Below the pieces are notes generated by a model that was not told where the DNA came from, did not search any database, and saw only the letters and a list, made by a program, of their open reading frames with translations. 64,000 nucleotides of DNA from Rhodococcus sp. (in: high G+C Gram-positive bacteria) (GTDB taxonomy: Bacteria; Actinomycetota; Actinomycetes; Mycobacteriales; Mycobacteriaceae): the NCBI RefSeq assembly GCF_023264675.1, contig NZ_JAHFVG010000025.1, forward strand, positions 1 through 64,000, read 5' to 3'. Position 1 is the first letter of the stretch. The number at the start of each line of letters is the position of its first letter. This document shows, in pieces, positions 33,138-42,896 of this stretch. The translations under genes and the position numbers were made by a program.

Positions 33138-35599
33138 ACTCCGCCCGACGCATCCTCGACGAAGCTCAGGCGCTCATCAGCGCCGGACGTCACGAGGACG
33201 CCCGGGCGGTACTTGCCCGTGCATACGAGTACCCCATGGACGGTGCGACTCGCGCCGAGGTGGTGGCCTCCACTGCATGGGTGATGGGGGAGACCGGCGA
33301 CCTCCGCGGGGGTCTCGAGTACTGCAGAGAAGCGATCGACCATCACGAGCGAGGCGTGAAGCCGCTGGGCGAGAGTGGCCGTGCGATCGTGATCGGGCGT
33401 ATCGCTGCTCTCGAAGTTCGAGCAGGTAACGACGACGTCGCACTCCCGCTGTTCGGTCACGCTGTCGACTTGCTCGGCAGCCAGCCGTCGGCCCGTGGGC
33501 GTGTGCTGATCAATCGTGCGTACCTGTTCCTGCGTAGGCGGCAGTTGGCGGAGGCTGCAACGGATCTCGACGGTGCAGGAATCGCGTTCGCCGAAATCGG
33601 AGACACGGTGGAACAGGCGAAGGTGCTCCACAACCGAGGCTACGTAGATCTGCTGGCCGGTGATCTGGCTGCAGCCCTCGATCGAATGAACACGGCGCGC
33701 GAGACTCTCCGTCACCTGTCCGCATCACATCGGGCGATCTGTGATCTGGACCGGGCAGAGGTACTGGAAGCCGCAGGAATGGTCGGTGACGCCCGGGTGA
33801 CTCTCGAAGAGGTTCTGGTGCTTCTCGGCGGAACCACGGAGTGGCACACCAGGGCCGAAGCGGAGTTGTCGCTGGCGCGAATACTGGCGCGCGACGAACC
33901 TGATCGCGCTGCAGCACTGGCATTCTCGGCTGCCGAGCATTTTCGCGAGCACGGCAGCGATGCTTCGGCGGTGCGTGCGGATGCAGTAGGTGTGCGTATT
34001 CGGTCGGCCACCGGTGTGGACGAGGACGTTCTGGCGCACGCGGCGCTGATGGTGGAGCGCCTCGAAGAGTTGCATCTGAACGCGTTCGCAACCGAACTCA
34101 GGCTGCACGTGGCATCGGACGTACTCACACGAGGCGGTGTGGGCGATGCAGAAGCCCTTGCCGCGCACATCACTGTCGAACCCGATGCCCCGATGACCAC
34201 TCGGTTGTTGAATGCGCGCCTGTGGTCTGCCCTCGATCGCCGACGTCATCGGCCCGCCGACGCCGTGATCCATGCTGCCCGATCGATGGACGACTTCATC
34301 GAATGGCAAACCCACTTCGGCAGCCTGGGAATGCAAGTCGCGACACAGCGAATCGCGACCGACGTCGTGCTCCAGGGAAGCAATGCCGCTTGGGAAACCC
34401 GAGACCCCGAACGGGTGCTCGAGTGGTCCGAGCGCGCCCGAGGCGTCGGAGCGGCCTGGAATCCGGTGAAAGCGCCGCGCGACGAACATGTCGTCTCGGT
34501 CCTGGCGGAGATTCGGTCGCTCCGTGACTCCGGCACTGAGCGCGCGCATCGGCGGCGCATCGAACTACAGGAAGCCGTGCGAGACATGGGCTGGCGCGGA
34601 TCGTCGTCCGCGATCACCGAGAATCGGAGGACCACACTAGGAACAGCCGACGCCACCACGGCACTCGACAGGGCGGAGGCAGACCTCGTCACCTACCTCT
34701 GGCTGGGGGCGAGACTGGTTGCACTGACGTTGTGCGCGGGGGAGCCGACGTTGGTCGATCTCGGTGACTGGCACCGCATCGAACAGGAGCTGGCCGGTCT
34801 GCCTGCCGATCTCGACCTCGCCGCTGCTCGTTCCTCTCCTCGGCTTCGTGCGGCGATCGACAGATCATTGTCCCGCCGTCTCGAGGCACTCGACCGAATG
34901 CTGGTGGGGCCGCTGGCGTCGTCTCTGGGGCGAGCGCGCATTCTGTTGACCGTTCCCGGTGTCCTCGGCGGCGTGCCGTGGGGTTTGTTGCCGAGTTTCG
35001 CTCGAGTGTCGCTCGGCGTAGCGGTGTCGGTCGACTGGTGGATGGGCAGTGCTGTAAGCCCGCGTCGCTCGGGTGCGGTAGGGGTGGTTCTCGGACCCGG
35101 CACCGAGAACGGTCGACGCGAGGCCGACGCGGTGTTCGAAGCATGGTCGGGCGCATCGAACGCATGGCTGCACGCGGATGCGACGACGGTCTCGGCGGAT
35201 GCTCTTGCTGCGCGCTCGGACATACTCCATGTGTGCGCGCACGGTGGACACTCGCGAGAGCATCCACTGTTTTCATCGGTCGCTCTGGCAGACGGTCCCT
35301 GGTTCGGCCACGATGTCGGTCAGCTGGCACATGTGCCGGCGCTGGTGGTGATCTCGGCGTGCCAAATGGGTCGAGCAGTAGGCGAACTCGACACCCTCGG
35401 TATGGCGCGTGCCTGGCTGCACGCCGGTGCGCGGTGTGTGATCGCTGCGCCCGCGAACATCGACGACGAACGCGCCGCGGATGTGTTCCCTGCCGTGCAC
35501 CGTCGGATTGCGGACGGCACCGCGCCGGGTGATGCGCTGGCTTTGGAACTGCACGGTGAACTCGGCGTCGCTGCGTTGTGCTACGGCGATGCATGGTGA
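33134..35599 (+). CDS. TPR-CHAT caspase-like protein
   Basis: 821 residues from a GTG at 33134 overlapping the subtilase stop. The N-terminal 450 or so residues are helical repeats of TPR type (ILDEAQALISAGRHEDARAVLARAYEY...GRVLINRAYLFLRRRQLAEAATDLDGAGIAFAEIGDTVEQAKVLHNRGYVDLLAGDLAAALDRM). A linker follows and then a C-terminal CHAT domain with the caspase-like dyad: His703 (HVCAHGGHS) and Cys743 (VISACQMG), 40 residues apart as in CHAT peptidases. CHAT proteins cleave partner proteins on activation (for example Csx29). Likely partners are the adjacent proteases. Confidence 0.86.
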   Translation: MNSARRILDEAQALISAGRHEDARAVLARAYEYPMDGATRAEVVASTAWVMGETGDLRGGLEYCREAIDHHERGVKPLGESGRAIVIGRIAALEVRAGNDDVALPLFGHAVDLLGSQPSARGRVLINRAYLFLRRRQLAEAATDLDGAGIAFAEIGDTVEQAKVLHNRGYVDLLAGDLAAALDRMNTARETLRHLSASHRAICDLDRAEVLEAAGMVGDARVTLEEVLVLLGGTTEWHTRAEAELSLARILARDEPDRAAALAFSAAEHFREHGSDASAVRADAVGVRIRSATGVDEDVLAHAALMVERLEELHLNAFATELRLHVASDVLTRGGVGDAEALAAHITVEPDAPMTTRLLNARLWSALDRRRHRPADAVIHAARSMDDFIEWQTHFGSLGMQVATQRIATDVVLQGSNAAWETRDPERVLEWSERARGVGAAWNPVKAPRDEHVVSVLAEIRSLRDSGTERAHRRRIELQEAVRDMGWRGSSSAITENRRTTLGTADATTALDRAEADLVTYLWLGARLVALTLCAGEPTLVDLGDWHRIEQELAGLPADLDLAAARSSPRLRAAIDRSLSRRLEALDRMLVGPLASSLGRARILLTVPGVLGGVPWGLLPSFARVSLGVAVSVDWWMGSAVSPRRSGAVGVVLGPGTENGRREADAVFEAWSGASNAWLHADATTVSADALAARSDILHVCAHGGHSREHPLFSSVALADGPWFGHDVGQLAHVPALVVISACQMGRAVGELDTLGMARAWLHAGARCVIAAPANIDDERAADVFPAVHRRIADGTAPGDALALELHGELGVAALCYGDAW

Positions 35600-35678
35600 A
35601 CGAAAAGTAGCTGTATCAAACAGCATTCGACGACCCTCCTGACAGTCGAGAACCACGACACTCGACGAAGGAGAAGAC

Positions 35679-36887
35679 ATGGCAGTACGCACCATCGATC
35701 TACTCGAGCACGAACAACTCGTCGTGTTGCGCGCTCCCGCACGATCGGCAATGCGAGACCCGAACTCCGGGCCTCTCGCGATGCAGGCAGCAGCGCCGGG
35801 AGACATCAAGATCGACGTCGAGAGTCGGGTCGGCAAAGCCGATCTCGCGGCTCTCGCCGGGGACCCGACCGTGGTGGGGTTCTGCCCGTCCATGCCCATG
35901 AAACTCGTCGAGCCGGTCGAGGATCCGGTTCGGGTGAAGCCGAAGGGAGCCGGTGTCACCTGGGGGATCGGCGCGGTCGGGGCCTCGACGTCGCCCTACG
36001 ACGGTAGCGGAGTCACCGTCGCGGTACTGGACACCGGGATCGACTCCGCCCACAGCGCGTTCCGCGGCGTCGAGCTCGTCACCAGGGATTTCACCGGTGG
36101 TGGATCGGCGGCCGACAAGCACGGGCATGGCACACACTGCGCCGGAACAATTTTCGGCAGAAATATCGACGGCCTCCGAATCGGCGTCGCGACCGGTGTG
36201 TCGCGGGCCGTCATCGGGAAGGTACTCGGTCCAACCGGAGGCGGAAGTGAGATGCTCGCGCAGGCGATCCTGTGGGCACGTGACAACGGCGCGCAGGTGA
36301 TATCGATGTCGCTCGGCTTCGACTTTCCCGGGTACGTGCACGATCTGGTCGATCGCGGCGGACTGTCGATCGAGGTCGCCACGTCGATGGCGCTGCAGGA
36401 TTACACCGCGAACGTTCGACTCTTCGAGAAGTTGTCCGAATTCATGAACGCCGGTATGGGGCAGCCGGTCGTAGTCGCAGCCAGCGGTAACGAAAGCGGC
36501 AGGAGCGCAACGCCTCCCTTCGAGATCAACGTGGCTCCACCGGCAGCAGCACCGGGAGTCATCTCCGTCGGCGCCCTCGGTCAAGGTTTCGGCGGATACG
36601 CCGTTGCACCGTTCTCCAACACTCGTCCGACGGTGTCCGCCCCGGGAGTCGGAGTGATCAGCGCGGCACTCGGTGGTGGCACCGTGCCGATGTCGGGCAC
36701 CAGTATGGCGACCCCGCACACTGCGGGAGTCGCAGCACTGTGGGCGCAGAAACTCGCCGCCCAAGGGCAACTCAGTGCTCTGATGCTTCAGTCCAAACTC
36801 ATCGGCGAGGCGACGCTCGCGGGCGTCGCTTCGGGGTTCGATTCGCTCGATATCGGCGCGGGCCTCGTTCGCGCGCCTCAGGTCTGA
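35679..36887 (+). CDS. Subtilase (S8) protease, second copy
   Basis: 402 residues. GAAGGAG precedes the ATG. A propeptide-like first 80 residues (IDLLEHEQLVVLRAP...TVVGFCPSMPMKLVEP) lead into the catalytic domain: Asp118 (AVLDTGID), His150 (HGHGTHCAG), oxyanion Asn in VAASGNES, Ser342 (SGTSMATPHTAG). No Sec or Tat signal. Separated from the CHAT gene by 79 bases with no clear terminator. The substrate is unknown; location next to two other proteases suggests a shared cascade. Confidence 0.88.
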   Translation: MAVRTIDLLEHEQLVVLRAPARSAMRDPNSGPLAMQAAAPGDIKIDVESRVGKADLAALAGDPTVVGFCPSMPMKLVEPVEDPVRVKPKGAGVTWGIGAVGASTSPYDGSGVTVAVLDTGIDSAHSAFRGVELVTRDFTGGGSAADKHGHGTHCAGTIFGRNIDGLRIGVATGVSRAVIGKVLGPTGGGSEMLAQAILWARDNGAQVISMSLGFDFPGYVHDLVDRGGLSIEVATSMALQDYTANVRLFEKLSEFMNAGMGQPVVVAASGNESGRSATPPFEINVAPPAAAPGVISVGALGQGFGGYAVAPFSNTRPTVSAPGVGVISAALGGGTVPMSGTSMATPHTAGVAALWAQKLAAQGQLSALMLQSKLIGEATLAGVASGFDSLDIGAGLVRAPQV

Positions 36888-36929
36888 ACACTCGTCGACA
36901 CTCGATCGCAACCGAAAGGCCGGACAATC

Positions 36930-37817
36930 ATGCATTCCATCGCCAACACAGCAGGCTATCTCCTCGACCGCGCCGACGTTCCTGCCGACGTCAAGGAGTT
37001 ACTCCATCGCATTCCTGGTCAGGGCCGTCTCGCCCTCGATCCCGCCGAAGCCCCGGCGCCGAAGAATGCTGTGACCGAGCCCTATTGCCCGTCCTGGGCG
37101 AAACTGGTCGAACCAGAAGTGACGGACACATTCGAACTCGACGGCCACACCTATCTCGAGCCGCTCGTCCACGAAGAACCGAATCCGCAGCTCTTTCCGA
37201 TGTGCACGATCGGTGTGGTGTTCAACAGCAACGGAAAACGTGGGAGCGGTGTGCTCGTGGGACCCAATCTGCTCCTGACCGCCGGGCACGTCGTTCCCTG
37301 GGGCGCATCTTCCTGGAGCATGGAGTTCGTCCCTGCCTACCGCAACGGCAACCGTCCTTTCGGCAGTTCGTACGTGCAGGAGTACCGCGGCTACAACACC
37401 GACCGCGATGTGACGGGGTACGACTACGCCATCTGTCGGTTGTACAACCCGTTGGGCAACGCTCTTGGTTGGATGGGTTCGGCATCCTTCGCCGACGAGT
37501 CCGACTACTACAACAAGAGATACGTCTCTTCGGGATACCCGGGCACCTACGGCGAGCGGCCCGCCGTCGAGCTCGACATGGGAATCCGTGACATCGACAA
37601 CGACAGCCCCGGGCGTGAACTGGAATTCGCGCTACGTACCGATGTCGGGCCGGGGTGGTCCGGCGGTCCGTTGTGGCAGCACACCGCCAACCCGTACGTC
37701 GCGGGTATCTACAGCGGCCGTGAGAAGGACGGCCTCGATCCGACCCGACACGTGTTCGCTGCCGGGAGTGCGATGGTGGATCTGGTGAAGTTCGGTCTGG
37801 CGAACTGGCGCCCCTGA
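36930..37817 (+). CDS. Trypsin-like (S1/V8-type) serine protease
   Basis: 295 residues. The first 85 residues form an N-terminal extension; the catalytic domain has His120 (LLTAGHVV), Asp165 (GYDYAICRL) and Ser244 (GPGWSGGPLW), matching the chymotrypsin-fold triad of V8-like enzymes. No export signal is visible (MHSIANTAGYLLDRAD...). Follows the second subtilase by 42 bases on the same strand and ends before a strong terminator, so it is the last gene of the protease block. Confidence 0.87.
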   Translation: MHSIANTAGYLLDRADVPADVKELLHRIPGQGRLALDPAEAPAPKNAVTEPYCPSWAKLVEPEVTDTFELDGHTYLEPLVHEEPNPQLFPMCTIGVVFNSNGKRGSGVLVGPNLLLTAGHVVPWGASSWSMEFVPAYRNGNRPFGSSYVQEYRGYNTDRDVTGYDYAICRLYNPLGNALGWMGSASFADESDYYNKRYVSSGYPGTYGERPAVELDMGIRDIDNDSPGRELEFALRTDVGPGWSGGPLWQHTANPYVAGIYSGREKDGLDPTRHVFAAGSAMVDLVKFGLANWRP

Positions 37818-37821
37818 TGTT

Positions 37822-37858
37822 CTCGGGCGGCGGGGCCCGTTCGAGGCTCCGCCGCCCG
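37822..37858. terminator. Bidirectional terminator hairpin
   Basis: An 11-bp perfect stem TCGGGCGGCGG/CCGCCGCCCGA, extendable by two pairs, with a 15-base loop, lies between convergent genes for the trypsin-like protease and the nitrate reductase fusion. Confidence 0.8.
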
Positions 37859-37874
37859 AACGACCTGACGGTCG

Positions 37875-40800
37875 TCAGTAGACGTCGCGAACATATCTCT
37901 TCTCCGCCGACAACGCCTTGACATATGACTGCGCGCTCGCCGGTGCGAGCTTTCCATGCTGTGCCACAACACCTTCGAGTGCGTTGTGGACATCCTTGGC
38001 CATGCGTGAGGCATCGCCGCACACGTAGAAGTGCGCACCTTGTTGCAACCACTTCCAGAGCTGAGCACCGTTCTCGTTCATACGATCCTGCACGTAGACC
38101 TTTGCCGACTGGTCACGCGAGAACGCGAGGTCGAGACGTGAGAGTGAACCGTCCTCGAGCATCGCGGTCAATTCGTCTCGGTAGTAGAAATCGGTGGCAG
38201 CATGCTGTTCGCCGAAGAACAGCCAGTTCGGACCGGTATGCCCCAGCGCACGCCGCTCGTGCAGGAAAGCTCGGAACGGCGCGACACCCGTTCCGGGTCC
38301 CACCATGATCATCGGGGCCGCCGGATCCTCGGGTGGCTTGAAGTGGGCGGACTTCTGCACGAAGATGCCGATGTCCTCACCCTCGGCGTGGTCGGCCAGG
38401 TAGGTCGAGCACACACCACGCCGCGGAATGCCGTGCACGTTGTACCTGACGGTCGAAACGGTCAACTGAACCTCGCGAGGATCTTCCTTCGGGCTGGATG
38501 AGATCGAATACAACCGTGGTTGAAGGGGTTTGAGGACGCCGAGCCACTCGTCGATGTCGGCGCGAATCGGAGCATGCGTGAGCACGTCGATCGATTGTCT
38601 ACCCCACATCCAATCGGCCAATGCGCCCTTGTTCTCCGGCATCAGCAGACGCTCCAGGTCGGCGTCGCGTGCGCGGCTCTGAACGAACTTGAGTAGATCC
38701 GGCGACGCTTTGGCAATTTCCAGGCGCTCGCGCAGCGCGATCCGTAGCGGCATCGAATCGTAACCGGAGAGTTCGACGACCGCTTCACCGTCGAGTTTCG
38801 TTGCCGTCAACCATTCTTCGACAAGCGTGTCGCTGTTTCGAGGCCACACCCCGAGAGCGTCGCCTGCCTCGTAGCTCAGCGTTCCCTCGGGTAGGTGAAA
38901 GCCGAACTGCCGGACGTCCTTGCTGGAGCCGGCGGCGCTGAGCGGGGTGTTACGCACGAGTGCGGTCGGAAGGGGTGCTTTCTTTCCATAGGTGGCGACC
39001 GTGGTGTCGGCGACCGTGGTGTCGGCTACCGGCGGCGAGGGCGGGGGCGCAGCAGGGGTTGGGGCGTCGTCGGTGGAGCGAAGTTTTCCGCGCACACGTT
39101 CCAGCCACATCGACGACGCTTCCTCGAAATCCGGTTCGCAATCGACTCGACCCACCAAGCGTTCGGCCCCGAGGTCGGAGAACCTGGAGTCGAGACGGCG
39201 TCCGTGTCCACAGAAGTCGTCGTAGTTGGAGTCGCCGAAAGCGAGGACGGCGAACCGCACGCCGGTCAGATCGGGCGCCGAATCGCCGGACAAACCGTCG
39301 AGAAATGTGGTGCCGTTGTCCGGTGCCTCGCCGTCGCCGGTGGTGCTGCTGATCAGCAGCACGTCGCGGTGGCGGGCGAGTTCGGAGGGTGAGAAGTTTT
39401 CCATCACATGCTCTTCGACGGCGTAACCGTCGGTGCGTAGTTGTTCCACGGCCGCGAAGGCAAAGTCCTCGGCGTTACCTGTCTGCGAGGCCCACAGAAC
39501 GAGTATGCGGTCGATATCGTCCGCCGATTCGTCCGACGGATCGCTGATCGATTCCGCAGGCCGACTCGTCTCTCGGGAGAACAGTCCGGCGAGCATTCCG
39601 TCCAGCCACGCTCGCGTCTCGGGCGAGAGGGGAGTGGTACTCGGAAGTAGCGGCACGCCTGCGCTTCCCAACGCGGTGTCCTGGCGAAGGCCTGCCAGGA
39701 GTCCGGCGATGTAGCGTTGCTCGATGACGGGCAGGGGCATAGCGGGGCCCGACGGTTCCCCGACGAGTACTGCCAACGCATCGATCGGCGTCATGGGTGC
39801 CCCTGTGATCTCGGATGTAGACGTGATCTCGGATGTCGATGTGGACACGTGCGGTGCAACCTTGGTGAGGGTGACTGCGCAGATCTTGAATTCCGGCTGC
39901 TGTGAGTACGGGTCGATGGCGTCGTTGGTCACCGCGTTGATGGACAGGTACTCCCCGAAGGCGTCGTTCCAATGGAACGGTGCGAAGCAGTCGCCCGGGC
40001 GTACTCGGTCGCTGACGACGGCAGGGAGGACGGCGCGGCCCCTCCTCGACGCAACCTCGATGCGGTCGCCTGCAGTGCAGCCGAGCCGCTCGGCATCCAG
40101 AGGGTGAATTTCCACGAACGGCCCTGGATTGAGCTTGTTGAGCTTGCTGACCTTGCCGGTCTTGGTCATCGTGTGCCACTGATGTTGCAGCCGACCGGTG
40201 TTGAGCAGGAACGGGTAGTCCTCGTCCGGCATTTCGGCGGGTTCCATCGAGGGCCGTGCGAAGAACTGCGCCCGACCGGTGGGTGTCGGGAACGAGAGGC
40301 GAGGTATCGAACCGTCGGCCTCGACGCGCAGCGTCTGGCTCACGCCGTCGTTGATGTATCGGATGGGATGGCGATCGGCATCGTCGTCGGGTGGACACGG
40401 CCACTGCAGTGGTGTGCTGCGGAGGCGGTCGTAGGTGACTCCCCGCAGGTCGTAGCCGGTACGCGGATTGGAGAACAGCTTGATTTCTTCGAAGATCTCC
40501 TCGGCACTCGCATAGGTGAACGCATCGGCATAGCCGAGTTCGCAGGCCATCAGGGCAATGATCTGCCAATCCGGTAGCGCGTCACCCGGTGCCTCGACGG
40601 CCTTCTGGAAGAGAGTGAGATTGCGTTCGGAGTTGATCATGACGCCCTCGGACTCGGTCCAGAGAGCTGCGGGCAGCATGACGTCGGCGTACCCGTTCGT
40701 CTCCGTGTCCGCGAAGGTGTCCTGCGTGATCACCAGCTGGGCTCGTTCCAGACCGGCGATGACTGTCTTCCGATTGGCCACCGAGGCAACAGGATTGGTG

Positions 40801-42038
40801 CAGATGATCCAACATGCTTTGATATCGCCGTCGGCCATCTTGGTGAACATCTCGATGGTGCCGCCGCCGACGTCGGTGCGAAGGGTGCCGGCAGGAACCT
40901 TCCACTGCTGTTCGACGAATTGGCGGTCTTCCTCCGACAGAACTGCGCGTTGACCTGGTAACCCCGGTCCCATATAGCCCATTTCGCGACCGCCCATGGC
41001 ATTGGGTTGGCCGGTGAGAGAGAAGGGGCCACTGCCCGTTCGGCAGATTGCGCCGGTGGCGAGATGCAGGTTGACCAGTGCGTTGGTGTTCCACGTGCCG
41101 TGGGTCGACTGGTTCAGGCCCATCGTCCAGCAACTCATCCAGTTGGTGGCCTCGCCGATCCACCGTGCGGCCGTGCGTAGATCCGCTTCGGGAATGCCGG
41201 TCTTCGCGCTGACCTTCGCCGGGGTGTACTCAGGCAGGAAATCGTCCATCGCCTCCCAACCGTCGGTGAACTCGGCGATGAAATCCTGGTCGGTGTTGCC
41301 GTCGTCGACCAGCAGGTGCATGAGTCCGTTGAGCAGGTCCAGATCGGTTCCGGGCGCGATCTGTAGATGGAGGTGTGCTTTGTCGGCCGTGGCGTTTCGC
41401 CGAGGATCGACGACGATGAGTTTCGCGCCCTGTTTGACGCGATCCATCATGCGCAAGAACAGGATCGGATGGCAATCCGCCATGTTCGCGCCGGTCACCA
41501 GAAACACATCGGCGTTGTCGAAGTCCTCGTAGGACCCGGGCGGTCCGTCGGCTCCGAGTGACTGCTTGTACCCGGTGCCTGCGCTGGCCATACACAGGCG
41601 GGAGTTCGACTCGATCTGATTGGTTCCGATATAACCCTTGGCCAACTTGTTCGAGAGGTATTGAGCCTCGATGGACATCTGGCCCGATACGTAGATTCCG
41701 AGAGCGTCCGGACCGTGCTCGTCGAGAATCGCTCGAAGTGTGCTCGCGGTGGTCGCGATCGCGTCCCTGGTGTCGGCGGGGACGGGGTCGGAACTGCGAT
41801 CCGGACGAATCCGCGCTGTGTCGAGCCGTCCGGGGGCAGCGAGCATGTCCGAGGTGGTGGAGCCCTTGGTGCACAATCGCCCGAAATTTGCTGGGTGGGA
41901 GACGTCGCCGACCGACTTCTGAACGGTCGCAACGCCGCCCGGCGAACCGATTTTCAGCGTCATTCCGCATCCCACGCCGCAGTACGCGCACACCGTCTTG
42001 ACGGTGTCCGTGGCGAGGTCGACGGTTACCGGGGGCAC
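37875..42038 (-). CDS. Fused assimilatory nitrate reductase/sulfite-reductase-type flavoprotein
   Basis: 1387 residues. The N-terminal 700 or so form a molybdopterin oxidoreductase with a 4Fe-4S motif CAYCGVGCG, the SNSRLCMAS Mo-ligand region with Cys, GGREMGYMGPGLPG and a dinucleotide-binding C-domain (GRLQHQWHTMTKTGKV). Then come a flavodoxin domain (VLWASQTGNAEDFA), an FAD domain (RLYSISSSP) and an NADPH domain (GPGTGVAPFRAFLHER...FGEQHAATDFYY) as in CysJ. The fusion should pass electrons from NADPH via flavins straight to the Mo centre, reducing nitrate to nitrite in the cytoplasm. GTG start. nirBD is not in this window. Confidence 0.9.
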   Translation of the reverse strand: MPPVTVDLATDTVKTVCAYCGVGCGMTLKIGSPGGVATVQKSVGDVSHPANFGRLCTKGSTTSDMLAAPGRLDTARIRPDRSSDPVPADTRDAIATTASTLRAILDEHGPDALGIYVSGQMSIEAQYLSNKLAKGYIGTNQIESNSRLCMASAGTGYKQSLGADGPPGSYEDFDNADVFLVTGANMADCHPILFLRMMDRVKQGAKLIVVDPRRNATADKAHLHLQIAPGTDLDLLNGLMHLLVDDGNTDQDFIAEFTDGWEAMDDFLPEYTPAKVSAKTGIPEADLRTAARWIGEATNWMSCWTMGLNQSTHGTWNTNALVNLHLATGAICRTGSGPFSLTGQPNAMGGREMGYMGPGLPGQRAVLSEEDRQFVEQQWKVPAGTLRTDVGGGTIEMFTKMADGDIKACWIICTNPVASVANRKTVIAGLERAQLVITQDTFADTETNGYADVMLPAALWTESEGVMINSERNLTLFQKAVEAPGDALPDWQIIALMACELGYADAFTYASAEEIFEEIKLFSNPRTGYDLRGVTYDRLRSTPLQWPCPPDDDADRHPIRYINDGVSQTLRVEADGSIPRLSFPTPTGRAQFFARPSMEPAEMPDEDYPFLLNTGRLQHQWHTMTKTGKVSKLNKLNPGPFVEIHPLDAERLGCTAGDRIEVASRRGRAVLPAVVSDRVRPGDCFAPFHWNDAFGEYLSINAVTNDAIDPYSQQPEFKICAVTLTKVAPHVSTSTSEITSTSEITGAPMTPIDALAVLVGEPSGPAMPLPVIEQRYIAGLLAGLRQDTALGSAGVPLLPSTTPLSPETRAWLDGMLAGLFSRETSRPAESISDPSDESADDIDRILVLWASQTGNAEDFAFAAVEQLRTDGYAVEEHVMENFSPSELARHRDVLLISSTTGDGEAPDNGTTFLDGLSGDSAPDLTGVRFAVLAFGDSNYDDFCGHGRRLDSRFSDLGAERLVGRVDCEPDFEEASSMWLERVRGKLRSTDDAPTPAAPPPSPPVADTTVADTTVATYGKKAPLPTALVRNTPLSAAGSSKDVRQFGFHLPEGTLSYEAGDALGVWPRNSDTLVEEWLTATKLDGEAVVELSGYDSMPLRIALRERLEIAKASPDLLKFVQSRARDADLERLLMPENKGALADWMWGRQSIDVLTHAPIRADIDEWLGVLKPLQPRLYSISSSPKEDPREVQLTVSTVRYNVHGIPRRGVCSTYLADHAEGEDIGIFVQKSAHFKPPEDPAAPMIMVGPGTGVAPFRAFLHERRALGHTGPNWLFFGEQHAATDFYYRDELTAMLEDGSLSRLDLAFSRDQSAKVYVQDRMNENGAQLWKWLQQGAHFYVCGDASRMAKDVHNALEGVVAQHGKLAPASAQSYVKALSAEKRYVRDVY

Positions 42039-42281
42039 GAGTCCACGATCCTCACTCCAGGATTCGAGTCGATGACCGGTCAGTTAGCCCGACGTGACGT
42101 TGTCCTCACAGGTGGTGGGACTCGGGCGTGATGTCGCGAGGTGTGAAGGGTCCGTCGGTCGGGTACATCGTTGCGTAGTCGTTCGTCACCACATCGGCGA
42201 GTCAGACAAAGCGGACGTAGCCCCTGGTAGAGCTACTGGAGCGACGTTGACATACAAGACTAGTCATGTGAGAGTAGTCGC
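42039..42281. promoter_or_regulatory. Divergent control region between the nitrate reductase fusion and PadR genes
   Basis: 243 bases with no gene. A TTGACA hexamer at 42247-42252 followed by the palindrome GACTAGTC (42258-42265) lies just upstream of the PadR start codon; a clear -10 box is not seen. The nitrate reductase start has GAGGAT upstream. PadR proteins often repress their own operon through such sites. Confidence 0.45.
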
Positions 42282-42896
42282 GTGTCTTCGATCCGCCTGT
42301 TCATTCTCGGCTCTCTCGCTCAGCGTGGTGAGATGCACGGTCATCAACTGAAGTTGTTGGCGGAAGAAGAGCGGATTCAGATGTGGACCGACATCTCGGT
42401 GGGAGGACTGTACGGCGCCTTGAAGCGCTTGCATTCGGAAGGGCTGATCGCCGATATCCGGACCGAGCAGTCGGGCAACTTCCCGGCACGTCAGGTCTAC
42501 GGCATCACCGAGTCCGGTGTTTCGGCTCTCGGCACTCTTCGCGGCCGCGGTCTGGCGGACTTCGTACTGCGTCCGGACCCGTTCGATCTCGCTCTCACCA
42601 GGCTGGATCCGGACACACTCGAACAGCTTCCCGGCGTCATCGCCACCCGAACCGCATATCTCGACGAACTACTGCGAGCCGCGGTCGAAGCGAACGCCAG
42701 GGCTCGGCCGCACCTCTCCAAGGCCGAGACCTTCGCGCTCGAACATCGTGAAGCCAGGCTCCGTGCCGAGATCGATTGGCACCGAACGCTTGTCGACGCG
42801 CTCCCCGGCATCGTGTCCGAAGAAGCGACGCGAATACACGACGCACTACCTCAGGATCCCTTGACGGACGAATCGAAGGACGCACACTCATCATGA
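42282..42896 (+). CDS. PadR-family transcriptional regulator
   Basis: 204 residues from a GTG at 42282. N-terminal PadR winged helix (FILGSLAQRGEMHGHQLKLLAEEE...ISVGGLYGALKRLHSEGLIADIRTEQSGNFPARQVYGITESG) and a C-terminal Vir_C-like helical domain for dimerisation. Overlaps the MFS gene by ATGA, so it almost certainly represses that exporter in response to a drug-like ligand. Confidence 0.88.
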   Translation: MSSIRLFILGSLAQRGEMHGHQLKLLAEEERIQMWTDISVGGLYGALKRLHSEGLIADIRTEQSGNFPARQVYGITESGVSALGTLRGRGLADFVLRPDPFDLALTRLDPDTLEQLPGVIATRTAYLDELLRAAVEANARARPHLSKAETFALEHREARLRAEIDWHRTLVDALPGIVSEEATRIHDALPQDPLTDESKDAHSS

